Source: Klebsiella spallanzanii | GTDB taxonomy: Bacteria > Pseudomonadota > Gammaproteobacteria > Enterobacterales > Enterobacteriaceae | NCBI RefSeq assembly: GCF_902158555.1 | Contig: NZ_CABGGS010000003.1 | Span: 214,164 to 278,163, forward strand | Length of the DNA: 64,000 bases | Direction of reading: 5' to 3' | In this document: piece after piece, positions 8,669 to 16,422 of the stretch | Position numbering within the stretch: position 1 is the first letter of the stretch | How the letters are laid out: each line of letters begins with the position of its first letter | Translations under genes and position numbers: made by a program | Notes under the pieces: model-generated | What the model saw: only the letters and a program-made list of their open reading frames with translations | Told to the model about the DNA's origin: nothing | Databases searched by the model: none

Positions 8669-9262
8669 TTACTGATATTCCATTTCGTAATCGACAAAGG
8701 TTGAAAACGCGCCGGGCGCGATGATTTCCTGCCAGGCCTCCTGGGCGACAGCTGTGAAGCCGAAGCGGACGATACCGTCACCTGTCGTGGGTAAGTCATT
8801 CCACGCTGTCGCCGAACGGCCATAACCTACCGGCATAAACTGGCCGCCTCCCCCGGATGTAATGTTTCGCTCATACAGCACAACGACTTTGCCCTTTGCG
8901 CCGTCGCGAATGGCATTAGCTAAAGCTAATTTGCCGTAGCTGTCGGCATAGGGGCTGGTCATTTTTATGCGGATATTTTTCTGGCTGGCGCTGGCATAGC
9001 ATCCCTTAAGGTGAATCTGAAACTGGCTAATAGCGGTTACGGCATTGCTGTTCTCGGAAAGGTTAGTGAGCGTAATGACTGGGCTAAGTTGTGGCTGCCG
9101 GGTACCAATATCGCTGTCGGATATCACGCCCAGTACGGTACAGGTGGCATCGGTAATCGCTCCGGTGACGTTCAGCGCGCCGTCGGCGGCCACTGACGGC
9201 TGCGACGCCAGTAGTATCAGCAAGGCGGCGAATGTCCGCAGGTTAATGTTCATCGATTTCAT
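8669..9262 (-). CDS. Fimbrial minor pilin (copy 2)
   Basis: A 197-residue type 1-like pilin. The signal peptide ends near PSVAA; the mature protein starts with the donor strand DGALNVTGAITDATCTVLG containing the first disulfide Cys, and the second is in LKGCYAS. It ends FSTFVDYEMEYQ, the penultimate-Tyr terminus typical of fimbrial subunits. It is clearly a paralogue of the next gene upstream (shared CTVLGVISDS and VDYEMEYQ segments), so the two arose by tandem duplication. Its position before the usher suggests a minor or adaptor subunit. Confidence 0.88.
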   Translation of the reverse strand: MKSMNINLRTFAALLILLASQPSVAADGALNVTGAITDATCTVLGVISDSDIGTRQPQLSPVITLTNLSENSNAVTAISQFQIHLKGCYASASQKNIRIKMTSPYADSYGKLALANAIRDGAKGKVVVLYERNITSGGGGQFMPVGYGRSATAWNDLPTTGDGIVRFGFTAVAQEAWQEIIAPGAFSTFVDYEMEYQ

Positions 9263-9277
9263 GTTCCCTGTGGTTAA

Positions 9278-9874
9278 TCACTGATATTCCATTTCATAAT
9301 CGACGCTGGTGGAAAACGCGCCTGGCGTGGCGGTTTCGCCATATGCGGTATGGGCGGAGGCGATAAACCCAAGCCGTATCGTGCCGTCCTCGCCGCCGTT
9401 CTGTGCTGGCAGGTTGAACCATGCTGTCGCCGAGCGCCCCTGGCCTACCGGCAGGCTCTGGTTACTGTTGTTAATCACGCTGCGTTCATACAGCATGATG
9501 ACCTTTCCTTTCGCACCGTTGCTGATGGCATTGCGAAGATAACCGCTACTATCGGCGTACGGGCTGGTTAAGCGGATACGGATATTTTGCCGCTGGGCAG
9601 AGGCGTAGCAGTTTTTGATATGAATCTGGAACCAGCGAAAGCTGCTGGCGGAGTTTGAGTCCTCAGAAAGATTGGTCAGGGTTATTACCAGATTGAGTAC
9701 CGGTTGAGCTGTTCCAATTTCACTATCAGAAATAACCCCTAATACGGTGCAAGTGCTGTCAGTGATGGCGCCGCTGACGTTAATCGTACCATCAGCAGTT
9801 ATTCCGGTTGGGGATACCAAAAGTATTAACGCGGTTGCTACGATCGGTTTAATTTTATTCTTCATCGATTTCAT
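9278..9874 (-). CDS. Fimbrial minor pilin (copy 1)
   Basis: A 198-residue pilin with a signal peptide (cut near GITA), the donor strand DGTINVSGAITDSTCTVLG, the paired Cys in IKNCYAS and the C-terminus VDYEMEYQ. The start at 9874 follows a GGAGG site; a start at 9913 would add 13 residues lacking this site. It is a near-copy of the next gene downstream, only 15 bp away. The hydrophilic middle differs between the copies, as expected for surface-exposed loops. Confidence 0.87.
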   Translation of the reverse strand: MKSMKNKIKPIVATALILLVSPTGITADGTINVSGAITDSTCTVLGVISDSEIGTAQPVLNLVITLTNLSEDSNSASSFRWFQIHIKNCYASAQRQNIRIRLTSPYADSSGYLRNAISNGAKGKVIMLYERSVINNSNQSLPVGQGRSATAWFNLPAQNGGEDGTIRLGFIASAHTAYGETATPGAFSTSVDYEMEYQ

Positions 9875-9893
9875 AATGCCTCCGGAAAATTCA

Positions 9894-10020
9894 TCACTGG
9901 TATTCCATTTCATAATTCATCGAGGTGGAGAACGGACCGGGAATGGTGCTTTGCCCAATTATCCACACCAACTCTCACTCGGGACCCGGTACCGTCGTCG
10001 CGTTCATGAATATTGGCGCC
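9894..10020 (-). pseudogene. C-terminal relic of a third EMEYQ-type pilin, frameshifted
   Basis: Between the major pilin and the first minor pilin lies the tail of another pilin gene. One frame (9894-9974) reads IIGQSTIPGPFSTSMNYEMEYQ-stop in pieces that align with TPGAFSTSVDYEMEYQ of the neighbour. The part just upstream (9961-10020) aligns only in another frame (DDGTGSRVRVGV against GEDGTIRLGF). So about 40 C-terminal codons remain, with one frameshift and no start or signal peptide. It looks like debris from pilin duplication or recombination. A sequencing indel could explain the frameshift but not the missing 5' portion. Confidence 0.75.
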
Positions 10021-10026
10021 AAGCGT

Positions 10027-10050
10027 TTCCCCCTGCGATTGCCGGGGGAA
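10027..10050 (-). terminator. Stem-loop between major pilin and downstream fimbrial genes
   Basis: TTCCCCC (10027-10033) pairs with GGGGGAA (10044-10050) over a 10-base loop, just after the major pilin stop. No U-tract follows on the minus strand. Such hairpins after a major pilin commonly stabilise its mRNA or partly terminate transcription, giving more shaft subunit than usher. That role is inferred. Confidence 0.5.
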
Positions 10051-10056
10051 GCGGGA

Positions 10057-10629
10057 TCAGAAGTAAGAGATTTCGTAATTTATGGTGTTATAAACCGCGC
10101 CAGCGGTAACCGGAGAACCGCTGTTAACCACGGAATAGGAGGCCTGGTATTTCATTGTCACATCGCCAGTCGTCGTCGGTAATGCTGCTCCCGGATCGAG
10201 GTTGGTGCCGCCATTCACATCAATGGTGGTGCCTTTTTCCGTTTGCAGAATAACGCCAATATTCCCTGCGGCAACGCTATTGCCATTTGCGCCTGCGACT
10301 ATCACGCCGTTGCTAACGGTATCGGCGGTAGTGAACAGGGTACGAACATTTTGCTGGCTGGTGGTTGCCAGGCAACCGGTCAGCAGGATCTCGAAGTTAG
10401 TGGTTCCTGCAATGGTGGTGCCGCTGTCGAAAGCCGAAGTCGGCAGGGTTGGCAGAGTAATCGTCGCGGCGGTGGTATGGGATTGCCCGGTTTGTGCTGC
10501 ACCGGCGACAACGCAGGTTGATGCCGTAATCGTGCCGTTAAAGGTAATGGTGCCATCTGCTGCCTGCGCCAGCGGGGAAGCCAGCAATAATACGGTTGTA
10601 CCGGCAATTAATGTTGTCTTGATATTCAT
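10057..10629 (-). CDS. Major fimbrial pilin (FimA-like)
   Basis: A 190-residue pilin, first in the operon. The signal peptide ends LAQAA, followed by DGTITFNGTITASTCVVAG with the first Cys; the second is in LTGCLATTSQ. The protein is rich in Ala, Thr and Gly and ends NYEISYF, with the usual penultimate Tyr. The start at 10629 gives a normal 20-residue signal; an in-frame extension to 10668 gives a poorer one. Position, composition and the following stem-loop suggest it is the shaft subunit. Confidence 0.88.
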   Translation of the reverse strand: MNIKTTLIAGTTVLLLASPLAQAADGTITFNGTITASTCVVAGAAQTGQSHTTAATITLPTLPTSAFDSGTTIAGTTNFEILLTGCLATTSQQNVRTLFTTADTVSNGVIVAGANGNSVAAGNIGVILQTEKGTTIDVNGGTNLDPGAALPTTTGDVTMKYQASYSVVNSGSPVTAGAVYNTINYEISYF

Positions 10630-11024
10630 AAGATTCACGTCCTTTGAGGTCATTGCATCGATTCCCACTATAGGCTCGATATAACCGAATACAACGGCAT
10701 GGATTAATTCGTTATACGGTCGAACGAGTTATTCAGGGACTTTATATATAGTCAGCGCATTTATAAAATAATATAAATTTAAGGTGAGTTCATTTGCTCT
10801 TTATTAGGTGTTTATTTAAAAAAGACTGGTGGTTGCTGGTGGCGCCTTTTCTTACGGAATAATAGAAGGTAAAAATGACAATTCAAGGTTTTTATTTATT
10901 AAATAAGATTATTAAGTGAAGTTATAAAATGAATTCTTAATGAATTCATCATCCATTTTTACAGAGGAGGGTTGTTTCAAAGTAATTAATTTGGCATGCG
11001 GAAAAATCCATTCAAAACTAAAAT
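10630..11024. other. AT-rich intergenic region, fimbrial promoter side
   Basis: About 395 bp with no gene, very AT-rich, between the fimbrial operon start and the add terminator. The fimbrial promoter must lie here on the minus strand. I looked for flanking inverted repeats of the fim-switch type and saw none that convinced me. Confidence 0.6.
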
Positions 11025-11048
11025 ATCCCCCGCTATAAAACGGGGGAT
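11025..11048 (-). terminator. Rho-independent terminator of add
   Basis: ATCCCCCG (11025-11032) pairs with CGGGGGAT (11041-11048). On the minus strand the stem is followed by a T-rich run (ATTTTAG). It lies 5 bp past the add stop codon. Confidence 0.85.
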
Positions 11049-11052
11049 ACCA

Positions 11053-12054
11053 TTAAGCCTGCTGTACGCGCTGAATTAGCGACGTTTTTTCCTGCTGGCT
11101 CAGGAATGCGAGTTCCAGACCGTTGATCTGCGCCTGGCGAATTTGCTCGCGGCTCAACCCGGCAGCCGGGGCGGCGACGGTGTATTCGTGGATAATATCG
11201 ACGCCCTGCACGGCGGGGTCGTCGGTGTTGATACTGGCCAGCACGCCGTGTTCGAGGAAAGTTTTCAGCGGATGCTGGGCCAGAGACGGCACGGTGCTGG
11301 TCTGAATATTTGACGTCAGGCAGGACTCAATACCGATTCGCTGCGCGGCGAGATAGTCCATCAATGCCGGATCCTGCACTGCCTTTACGCCGTGACCAAT
11401 ACGTTCCGCTCCGAGCTCGCGGATGGCCTGCCAGATGCTTTCCGGGCCAGCGGCTTCACCCGCATGTACGGTGATGCACCAGCCCGCATCACGCGCGCGG
11501 CTGAAGTGGTTCATAAACAGCTTGCCAGGGAAGCCGAGTTCATCTCCGGCCAGATCGAGAGCAGTAATGCTGTCGCGGTGGGCGAGCAGCGCTTCCAGCT
11601 CTTCCTGACATGCGGCTTCGCCGAAGGTGCGGCTCAGAATGCCAATCAGGCGGGCTTCAACGTTAAAGTCGCGGCTGCCTTCTTTCACTCCGGCGATCAC
11701 CGCTTCTACAACGCCTGCTACCGGCAACTGGTGGGTCATTGCCATATAGCGCGGAGAGAAACGTAGCTCGACGTAGTGCAGGCCGTTGCGGGCGGCATCT
11801 TCGAGATTTTCATAAGCCACGCGGCGGCAGGCTTCCAGCGAGGCCAGCACTTTTACCCCCCAGTCTAACTTAGAGAGAAAGCTGACCAGGTCAGGTTCAT
11901 TGCTGGTGACCTGTACGTGCGGACGCAAGGCATCGAGGGTGTCTGCCGGAAGAGCGAGGTTGAACTGACGGCCAAGATCGAGAATAGTTTGAGCCCGGAT
12001 GTTACCATCAAGGTGGCGGTGAATGTCGGTTAATGGCAAAGTGATATCAATCAT
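11053..12054 (-). CDS. add: Adenosine deaminase
   Basis: A 333-residue zinc hydrolase that deaminates adenosine and deoxyadenosine to inosine forms in purine salvage. The metal and catalytic motifs are intact: HRHLDGN near residue 12 (two metal His), HAGEA with the His and catalytic Glu near 197-200, RIGHGV, and NTDDPA near 278 with the metal Asp. Length matches the E. coli enzyme. It is transcribed alone. In E. coli add adjoins malY; here four to five other genes separate them. Confidence 0.97.
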   Translation of the reverse strand: MIDITLPLTDIHRHLDGNIRAQTILDLGRQFNLALPADTLDALRPHVQVTSNEPDLVSFLSKLDWGVKVLASLEACRRVAYENLEDAARNGLHYVELRFSPRYMAMTHQLPVAGVVEAVIAGVKEGSRDFNVEARLIGILSRTFGEAACQEELEALLAHRDSITALDLAGDELGFPGKLFMNHFSRARDAGWCITVHAGEAAGPESIWQAIRELGAERIGHGVKAVQDPALMDYLAAQRIGIESCLTSNIQTSTVPSLAQHPLKTFLEHGVLASINTDDPAVQGVDIIHEYTVAAPAAGLSREQIRQAQINGLELAFLSQQEKTSLIQRVQQA

Positions 12055-12326
12055 GGTCGCACTCTTTTTTTAGTTAAAGTGCGCGTCATTGTACATCAGA
12101 ATGATAAATGGTTAAAAGGGGTGAGAAATACCGAATAAAACAATGGAAAAGGGACAGGGAAGGGAATATTACCCTCTCAGATGCGTGAACGACGGAATCG
12201 CTCATAGCAAAACGCTATTAATCATAGTGAATCAGTATTTAATTTTACCCATGAGATTTTCTATAGTCTCTGGCGCTGGTTTTCCTGCAATGAATGGCAG
12301 GCTATTTTAAAAAGGACCCTGGGAAT

Positions 12327-13142
12327 ATGGTTTTCACGTTAAAGAAATTCGCGGTACCGCTGGTTGTCGCAAGTTCACTGCTGCTCGCAGCCTGCAAACC
12401 TGGAGAGCAGGACCCCAATCACATCAAAGTGGGCATTAGCGCAGGCGTTGATCAGGAAGTATGGGCGGTGGCGCAGAAAGTGGCGAAAGAGAAGTACAAC
12501 CTCGACGTTGAGGTGGTGACGTTTAATGATTTCGTTTTGCCCAACGAAGCGCTTAACAATGGCGATCTGGATGCTAACGCTTTCCAGCACAAACCTTATC
12601 TCGACAAACAAATTCAGGAGCGTGGTTATAAACTGGTGCAGGTGGGAACGACTTTCGTTTACCCGATAGCCGCCTACTCGAAGAAAATCAGCTCGGTCGC
12701 CCAACTGCCGGATGGCGCGCAGGTTGCGGTCCCGAATGACCCGACTAACCTCGGACGTGCTCTGCTCCTGCTGCAAAAACAGGGGCTGATTACGCTGAAG
12801 GACGGCGTGGGTCTGCTGCCAACTTCTCTGGATATTATCAACAACCCGAAAAATCTAAAAATTGTCGAAATTGAAGCGCCGCAGCTCACTCGTGCGCTGG
12901 ACGACCAGCAGATAACCATGGCGATTATCAATACGACTTTCTCAAGCCAGGTGGGGCTATCGCCGTCGCGCAATGGCCTGTTTGTTGAAAGCAAAGATTC
13001 ACCTTACGTGAATATCTTTGCCAGTCGTATTGAAAATAAAGACAGTGAAAAGGTAAAAAACCTGGTCAAAGCTTACCAGAGCGATGAAGTCGCCGCGGCA
13101 GCAGAAAAGCTATATAAAGGTGATGCGGTTAAGGGCTGGTAA
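12327..13142 (+). CDS. MetQ/NlpA-family lipoprotein
   Basis: A 271-residue substrate-binding lipoprotein of the MetQ/NlpA family. The signal peptide ends in lipobox LAAC with the lipidated Cys at residue 23. The mature part has IKVGISAGVDQEVW and the NEALNNGDLDANAFQHKPYL signature typical of D/L-methionine-binding proteins. No metN or metI permease genes adjoin it, so it is either an NlpA-like orphan or works with a MetNI encoded elsewhere. The start at 12327 is chosen for the signal peptide. It carries its own terminator and is divergent from add. Confidence 0.88.
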   Translation: MVFTLKKFAVPLVVASSLLLAACKPGEQDPNHIKVGISAGVDQEVWAVAQKVAKEKYNLDVEVVTFNDFVLPNEALNNGDLDANAFQHKPYLDKQIQERGYKLVQVGTTFVYPIAAYSKKISSVAQLPDGAQVAVPNDPTNLGRALLLLQKQGLITLKDGVGLLPTSLDIINNPKNLKIVEIEAPQLTRALDDQQITMAIINTTFSSQVGLSPSRNGLFVESKDSPYVNIFASRIENKDSEKVKNLVKAYQSDEVAAAAEKLYKGDAVKGW

Positions 13143-13177
13143 TCCGGTCGCCTCCGGGCAGCTTTTAGCGTTTCTTC

Positions 13178-13208
13178 AGCCGGTAGCTCATCACTACCGG
13201 CTTTATTA
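13178..13208 (+). terminator. Rho-independent terminator after the NlpA-like gene
   Basis: AGCCGGTAG (13178-13186) pairs with CTACCGGCT (13194-13202), followed by TTTATTATT. It ends the NlpA-like transcript; yedF is convergent immediately beyond. Confidence 0.85.
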
Positions 13209-13211
13209 TTG

Positions 13212-13445
13212 CTATTTTTGAATCAGATAACGGATGGTTGGCCCATCCTGCTGAATGTCGAGAACGGTATAGCCGTGATTTTTCGCATCCAGCGGAATAT
13301 TGTTAATCGACTGCGGACAGTCGCTGACCACTTCGAGAATTTCGCCTTTCTTTAACGAAGGCATCGCTTCAAGAGTGGCGATGGCCGGATAGGGGCAGGG
13401 TTCACCAACCATATCAAGGCGATAATTGGGTACGAGAGTTTTCAT
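13212..13445 (-). CDS. yedF: YedF, TusA-family sulfurtransferase-like protein
   Basis: A 77-residue TusA/SirA-fold protein with the active-site motif CPYP (VGEPCPYPAIATLEAM). TusA relatives carry sulfur as a Cys persulfide; YedF is always linked to YedE and the pair is associated with sulfur or selenium handling. It overlaps yedE by 4 bp, so translation is coupled. The exact acceptor is unknown. Confidence 0.93.
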   Translation of the reverse strand: MKTLVPNYRLDMVGEPCPYPAIATLEAMPSLKKGEILEVVSDCPQSINNIPLDAKNHGYTVLDIQQDGPTIRYLIQK

Positions 13446-14653
13446 GCGGTTTCCTTAACGGCCGTGGCCGCGAGGGTTTTGCGGCGGAAGAATCGTTTTT
13501 CCCAGGCAATAACCAGGATCAGCGCGACAAGCAACAAGAGATAGGTGACCAGCAAGCCGCCGAAGGGACCGAAGGTGGCCAACAGGTTGATTTTATCCCA
13601 GTGAGTGGCCAGTGCAGGGGAAAGACCGTCCCAGTAATATGCGAGGATTGTCGAACCAATCACGTTGCCCAACCCAACCCACCAGTAGTGCACCTGGCCT
13701 TCTACGGCACGGTACATCCAGCCGGTCTCGCAGCCGCCCGCCAGCACAATACCGAAGCCAAACAGCAGCCCGCCGATAACCGCATTGGGGCCCGCCCACA
13801 TGATTTTTGGCTCCATGCCGAGCTGCACATAGCTGAAGATACCGATGGCGCTGGCGGCCATGCCGAAAATAATCGCTTTTGCCATATTGGTACGACCGGT
13901 GATCCACATATCGCGGAAGGCGGAGGTAAAGCAAATCTGCGCGCGTTCGATAAGCAGACCAAAACCGACGCCAAACAGCAGCGCCAAGCCGAGCTTCGGC
14001 TGGTTAGCCGCAGTGAGCAGACCCCAGGCAATCATGGCGAAAAAGACGACCATCCCGAGACGGAAACGACGCCTCGCCTGGTCAGGTTTTTGCGTGAGCG
14101 GAGACGCTTGCGACACTTTCTGCATCTTTACCGGAATACGGAAGATGGGGAGCAGGGTAAAGCGGGCGCCGAACCATGTACCTATTGCGGTGGCGATGGC
14201 AAAGAACCATGCGTGAAGAGAAAACTGCGGAATACCGGTGAAGAACGCGGCGAGGTTGCAGCCCATTGCCAGGCGCGCGCCGAATCCGGCAATAATCCCA
14301 CCGGCGACGGCCTGGAGAATACGGATCCGGCTGCGAGGAAAACGCAGCTTAACGTTATTGGCCCATAGCGCGGCGGCGAAGCAGCCGCCGAACATGCCGA
14401 TAATCATCATGCCGTCGATTCGGGTGAGCGGGGAGCCGTCGAGATGAATCAGCTTATAATACCCCCACTCTTCGCTATGCACGCCGATTAGCTGCAATAA
14501 TTGTCCGCCCCAGCGGGTGAATTCGCCGGTGACGGCCCAAAAGGTGCCGGTAATACCGAAGTAGTAGGTGGAGAGGATACCTGCTGCAATAACAGCGGGA
14601 ACGGGCGACCAGAATTTAATCAGCCACGCCTGTTTGAATTGTTGCCATGTCAT
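13442..14653 (-). CDS. yedE: YedE, YeeE/YedE-family membrane transporter
   Basis: A 403-residue polytopic protein of the YeeE/YedE family, probably a thiosulfate or related sulfur/selenium species channel. It has two homologous halves, each with a Cys-bearing motif: ARLAMGCNLAAFFTGI in the first and FGIVLAGGCETGWMYRAVEG in the second; YeeE uses such cysteines to pass thiosulfate. About nine to ten hydrophobic segments are visible. It is nearly identical to E. coli YedE. Its coupling to yedF suggests the imported atom is handed to the CPYP protein. Selenium involvement is proposed for the family but not shown by the sequence. Confidence 0.93.
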   Translation of the reverse strand: MTWQQFKQAWLIKFWSPVPAVIAAGILSTYYFGITGTFWAVTGEFTRWGGQLLQLIGVHSEEWGYYKLIHLDGSPLTRIDGMMIIGMFGGCFAAALWANNVKLRFPRSRIRILQAVAGGIIAGFGARLAMGCNLAAFFTGIPQFSLHAWFFAIATAIGTWFGARFTLLPIFRIPVKMQKVSQASPLTQKPDQARRRFRLGMVVFFAMIAWGLLTAANQPKLGLALLFGVGFGLLIERAQICFTSAFRDMWITGRTNMAKAIIFGMAASAIGIFSYVQLGMEPKIMWAGPNAVIGGLLFGFGIVLAGGCETGWMYRAVEGQVHYWWVGLGNVIGSTILAYYWDGLSPALATHWDKINLLATFGPFGGLLVTYLLLLVALILVIAWEKRFFRRKTLAATAVKETA

Positions 14654-14842
14654 GAAGATGCCTCTGAACTCAGAAGGTATATTACCCGTAGCGGGTTGAA
14701 GAGGCGCGATAATACGCCGCTTAACGTATGAAAACGCTCGATGGGATCAAATTGAATGAATACAGGAATGGAAAAGGCCACTATTTTGTGACCTTTTACA
14801 AACCGCTGGTCGGTGATTTTATTTCCGTGACCGCGTTTAAGA

Positions 14843-15046
14843 TTAATTAAAGCCCAGACGAATAAGACTCAGCGGGCAATATAGCCCCTGATGACCTTCA
14901 ATTTCCACGCACTCAGCACGGCGAGTCTGCTCAGCCGTTTTACCGTCAGCGTGGATGGCTTTAATGACGCCCGTCGCGCCATTGTCAGCCACCATAACCA
15001 TGCTGCCGGTAGAGATAGCGTTACGGTTACGATCGTAGGTTTTCAT
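14843..15046 (-). CDS. ydfZ: YdfZ, small putative selenium-binding protein
   Basis: A 67-residue protein matching E. coli YdfZ (YDRNRNAI at the start, IRLG near the end, same length). YdfZ was reported to bind selenium when expressed in E. coli; it has no known catalytic role. Two Cys are present (RRAECVEIEG and GLYCPLS). A very strong ribosome site, AAGGAGG, precedes the start at 15046. Its placement beside yedEF, unlike in E. coli, groups three genes linked to sulfur or selenium. Confidence 0.87.
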   Translation of the reverse strand: MKTYDRNRNAISTGSMVMVADNGATGVIKAIHADGKTAEQTRRAECVEIEGHQGLYCPLSLIRLGFN

Positions 15047-15355
15047 GTATTGTCCTCCTTATCGATAATTTGACGGGAATTCAGAACGGCTTTTAAATAC
15101 ACCTTTGTGGCAAAAATTTTTTTGCGCAGCGTCAAAATAGTGTGCGAATACAGCGGAGTATAAATAAACCACATTGATAGAGTGGTTTTTGGTGGGTTTG
15201 TGATACCGACGATCTACGGCTGAACTTATAAAACGAAAATGTCACCTCAGTTTCTGTTTTATGAACAGATCATTAACCTTGTCAGGGCTGCAAAAATAGC
15301 GAAAGATGGTGCTATTCGGGCTTAATTAGCGCTCACTGAAAATCCTGAGGGATAT
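15047..15355. other. Intergenic region between ydfZ and the CorA-like gene
   Basis: About 309 bp between divergent genes, AT-rich near ydfZ. It must hold both promoters. I saw no gene, no consensus FNR box and no recognisable riboswitch. Confidence 0.5.
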
Positions 15356-16384
15356 ATGAGTCAAGACGTCACCAGCAAGATGTTAAAGCCTGATTTTGAT
15401 ATGGAAGTGTCTGGCTTAGTGCATGGGTATGTGTTTCGTGAAGGGAATTCACCGTTGCGAATCGCCTCAAATGAGGTATGCGCTCAGTATCAGGAACTGG
15501 ACGAGGAAAATGATTTTGTCTGGTTGCACCTGAATCTGAATCATGCCACGGCGGAGAAATGGCTCAAAAGTCACTTTACCGTGGCGGATTTTTTCTTCGA
15601 AGAGATCCGTAGCGGCTCGCATACTACGCGAATTGAGCGCCAGGGCGACAACCTCTATGCGGTGCTTAACGATGTCATTTTTCACCCGAAAGAGACGGCG
15701 TCGGAAACCTCTACGCTGTGGCTCTATTGCAGCCAGAAGCTGGTGGTCACGGCGCGATACAAGCCGCTGCGCTTTATAGAATGGATGCTGCAACGTCTGC
15801 AAACCCTGAAAGTAAGCTCCTCAACTGAACTACTGGCTTTTTTGCTCGAAGAACAAGAAGAGGTTCTGGAACAGGTTGTTCGTCAGGCCAGCCAGCATGT
15901 GGACGTGATTGAAGAACGCCTGTTAAGTAACCACGTGCAGCGTAACCGCGCCGACCTGGCGCGATTACGCCGAATGCTGCTGCGTTTTCAGCGTCTGCTG
16001 GCCCCTGAACCGGCGGCCATGTTCCGTTTACTTAATCGTCCACCGGCGTGGATTGATCGCTCGGCGGTTCAGGAATTCCGCCAGTTTACGGAGGAGTTTA
16101 CCGTGGTGTTGAACGATCTCTCCGGTCTGATTGAACGAATCAGCCTGTTGCAGGAGGAGATCAGCGCCAGGCAACTGGAACAGAGCAACCGCACGCTCTA
16201 TACCCTGACGGTCATTACCGTTCTGGCATTACCGATAAATATCGTCGCCGGTTTCTTCGGCATGAACGTCGGCGGGATCCCGCTATCGACTAACCACCAC
16301 GGCTTTATCCTGTTGGTGGTGATTGTCGGAATTTTTACCTTGGGAGCAGGGTATCTGGCATTTCGGCGGCGGGACGATCTGTAA
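15356..16384 (+). CDS. CorA-superfamily divalent cation transporter, ZntB-like
   Basis: A 342-residue CorA/ZntB-type transporter. The large N-terminal cytoplasmic domain ends in a long coiled stalk (about residues 150-280) rich in Glu, Gln, Leu and Arg. Two transmembrane helices follow near 287-310 and 318-338, separated by GMNVGGIP, the selectivity loop. Classical CorA has GMN; ZntB has GVNLGGIP, so this protein combines both. It differs greatly from E. coli ZntB, hence no symbol. The transported ion (Zn2+, Mg2+ or other) cannot be told from sequence. A GAGGG ribosome site precedes the start, and a terminator follows. Confidence 0.85.
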   Translation: MSQDVTSKMLKPDFDMEVSGLVHGYVFREGNSPLRIASNEVCAQYQELDEENDFVWLHLNLNHATAEKWLKSHFTVADFFFEEIRSGSHTTRIERQGDNLYAVLNDVIFHPKETASETSTLWLYCSQKLVVTARYKPLRFIEWMLQRLQTLKVSSSTELLAFLLEEQEEVLEQVVRQASQHVDVIEERLLSNHVQRNRADLARLRRMLLRFQRLLAPEPAAMFRLLNRPPAWIDRSAVQEFRQFTEEFTVVLNDLSGLIERISLLQEEISARQLEQSNRTLYTLTVITVLALPINIVAGFFGMNVGGIPLSTNHHGFILLVVIVGIFTLGAGYLAFRRRDDL

Positions 16385-16390
16385 CGTCAG

Positions 16391-16416
16391 CGGTAGCGGG
16401 CAGGCCGCTACCGTTT
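16391..16416 (+). terminator. Terminator of the CorA-like gene
   Basis: CGGTAGCGG (16391-16399) pairs with CCGCTACCG (16405-16413) and is followed by a short TTT. It lies 6 bp after the stop codon, between convergent genes. Confidence 0.65.
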
Positions 16417-16422
16417 GAGTGA

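Noticed and set aside
10630..11024. A fim-type invertible promoter upstream of the major pilin
   Set aside because: No convincing inverted repeats and no recombinase gene nearby. Simple AT-rich palindromes there are expected by chance.
13601..14368. A 255-codon plus-strand frame inside yedE
   Set aside because: Shadow of yedE; very polar and low in complexity.
14727..14745. An FNR-like sequence (CTCGATGGGATCAA) between yedE and ydfZ
   Set aside because: Only the right half fits; the left half does not match TTGAT at the required spacing.
14783..14798. A CRP-like sequence near TGTGACCTTTTACAAA
   Set aside because: The right half is poor (ACAAA) and it lies downstream of ydfZ rather than in a promoter position.
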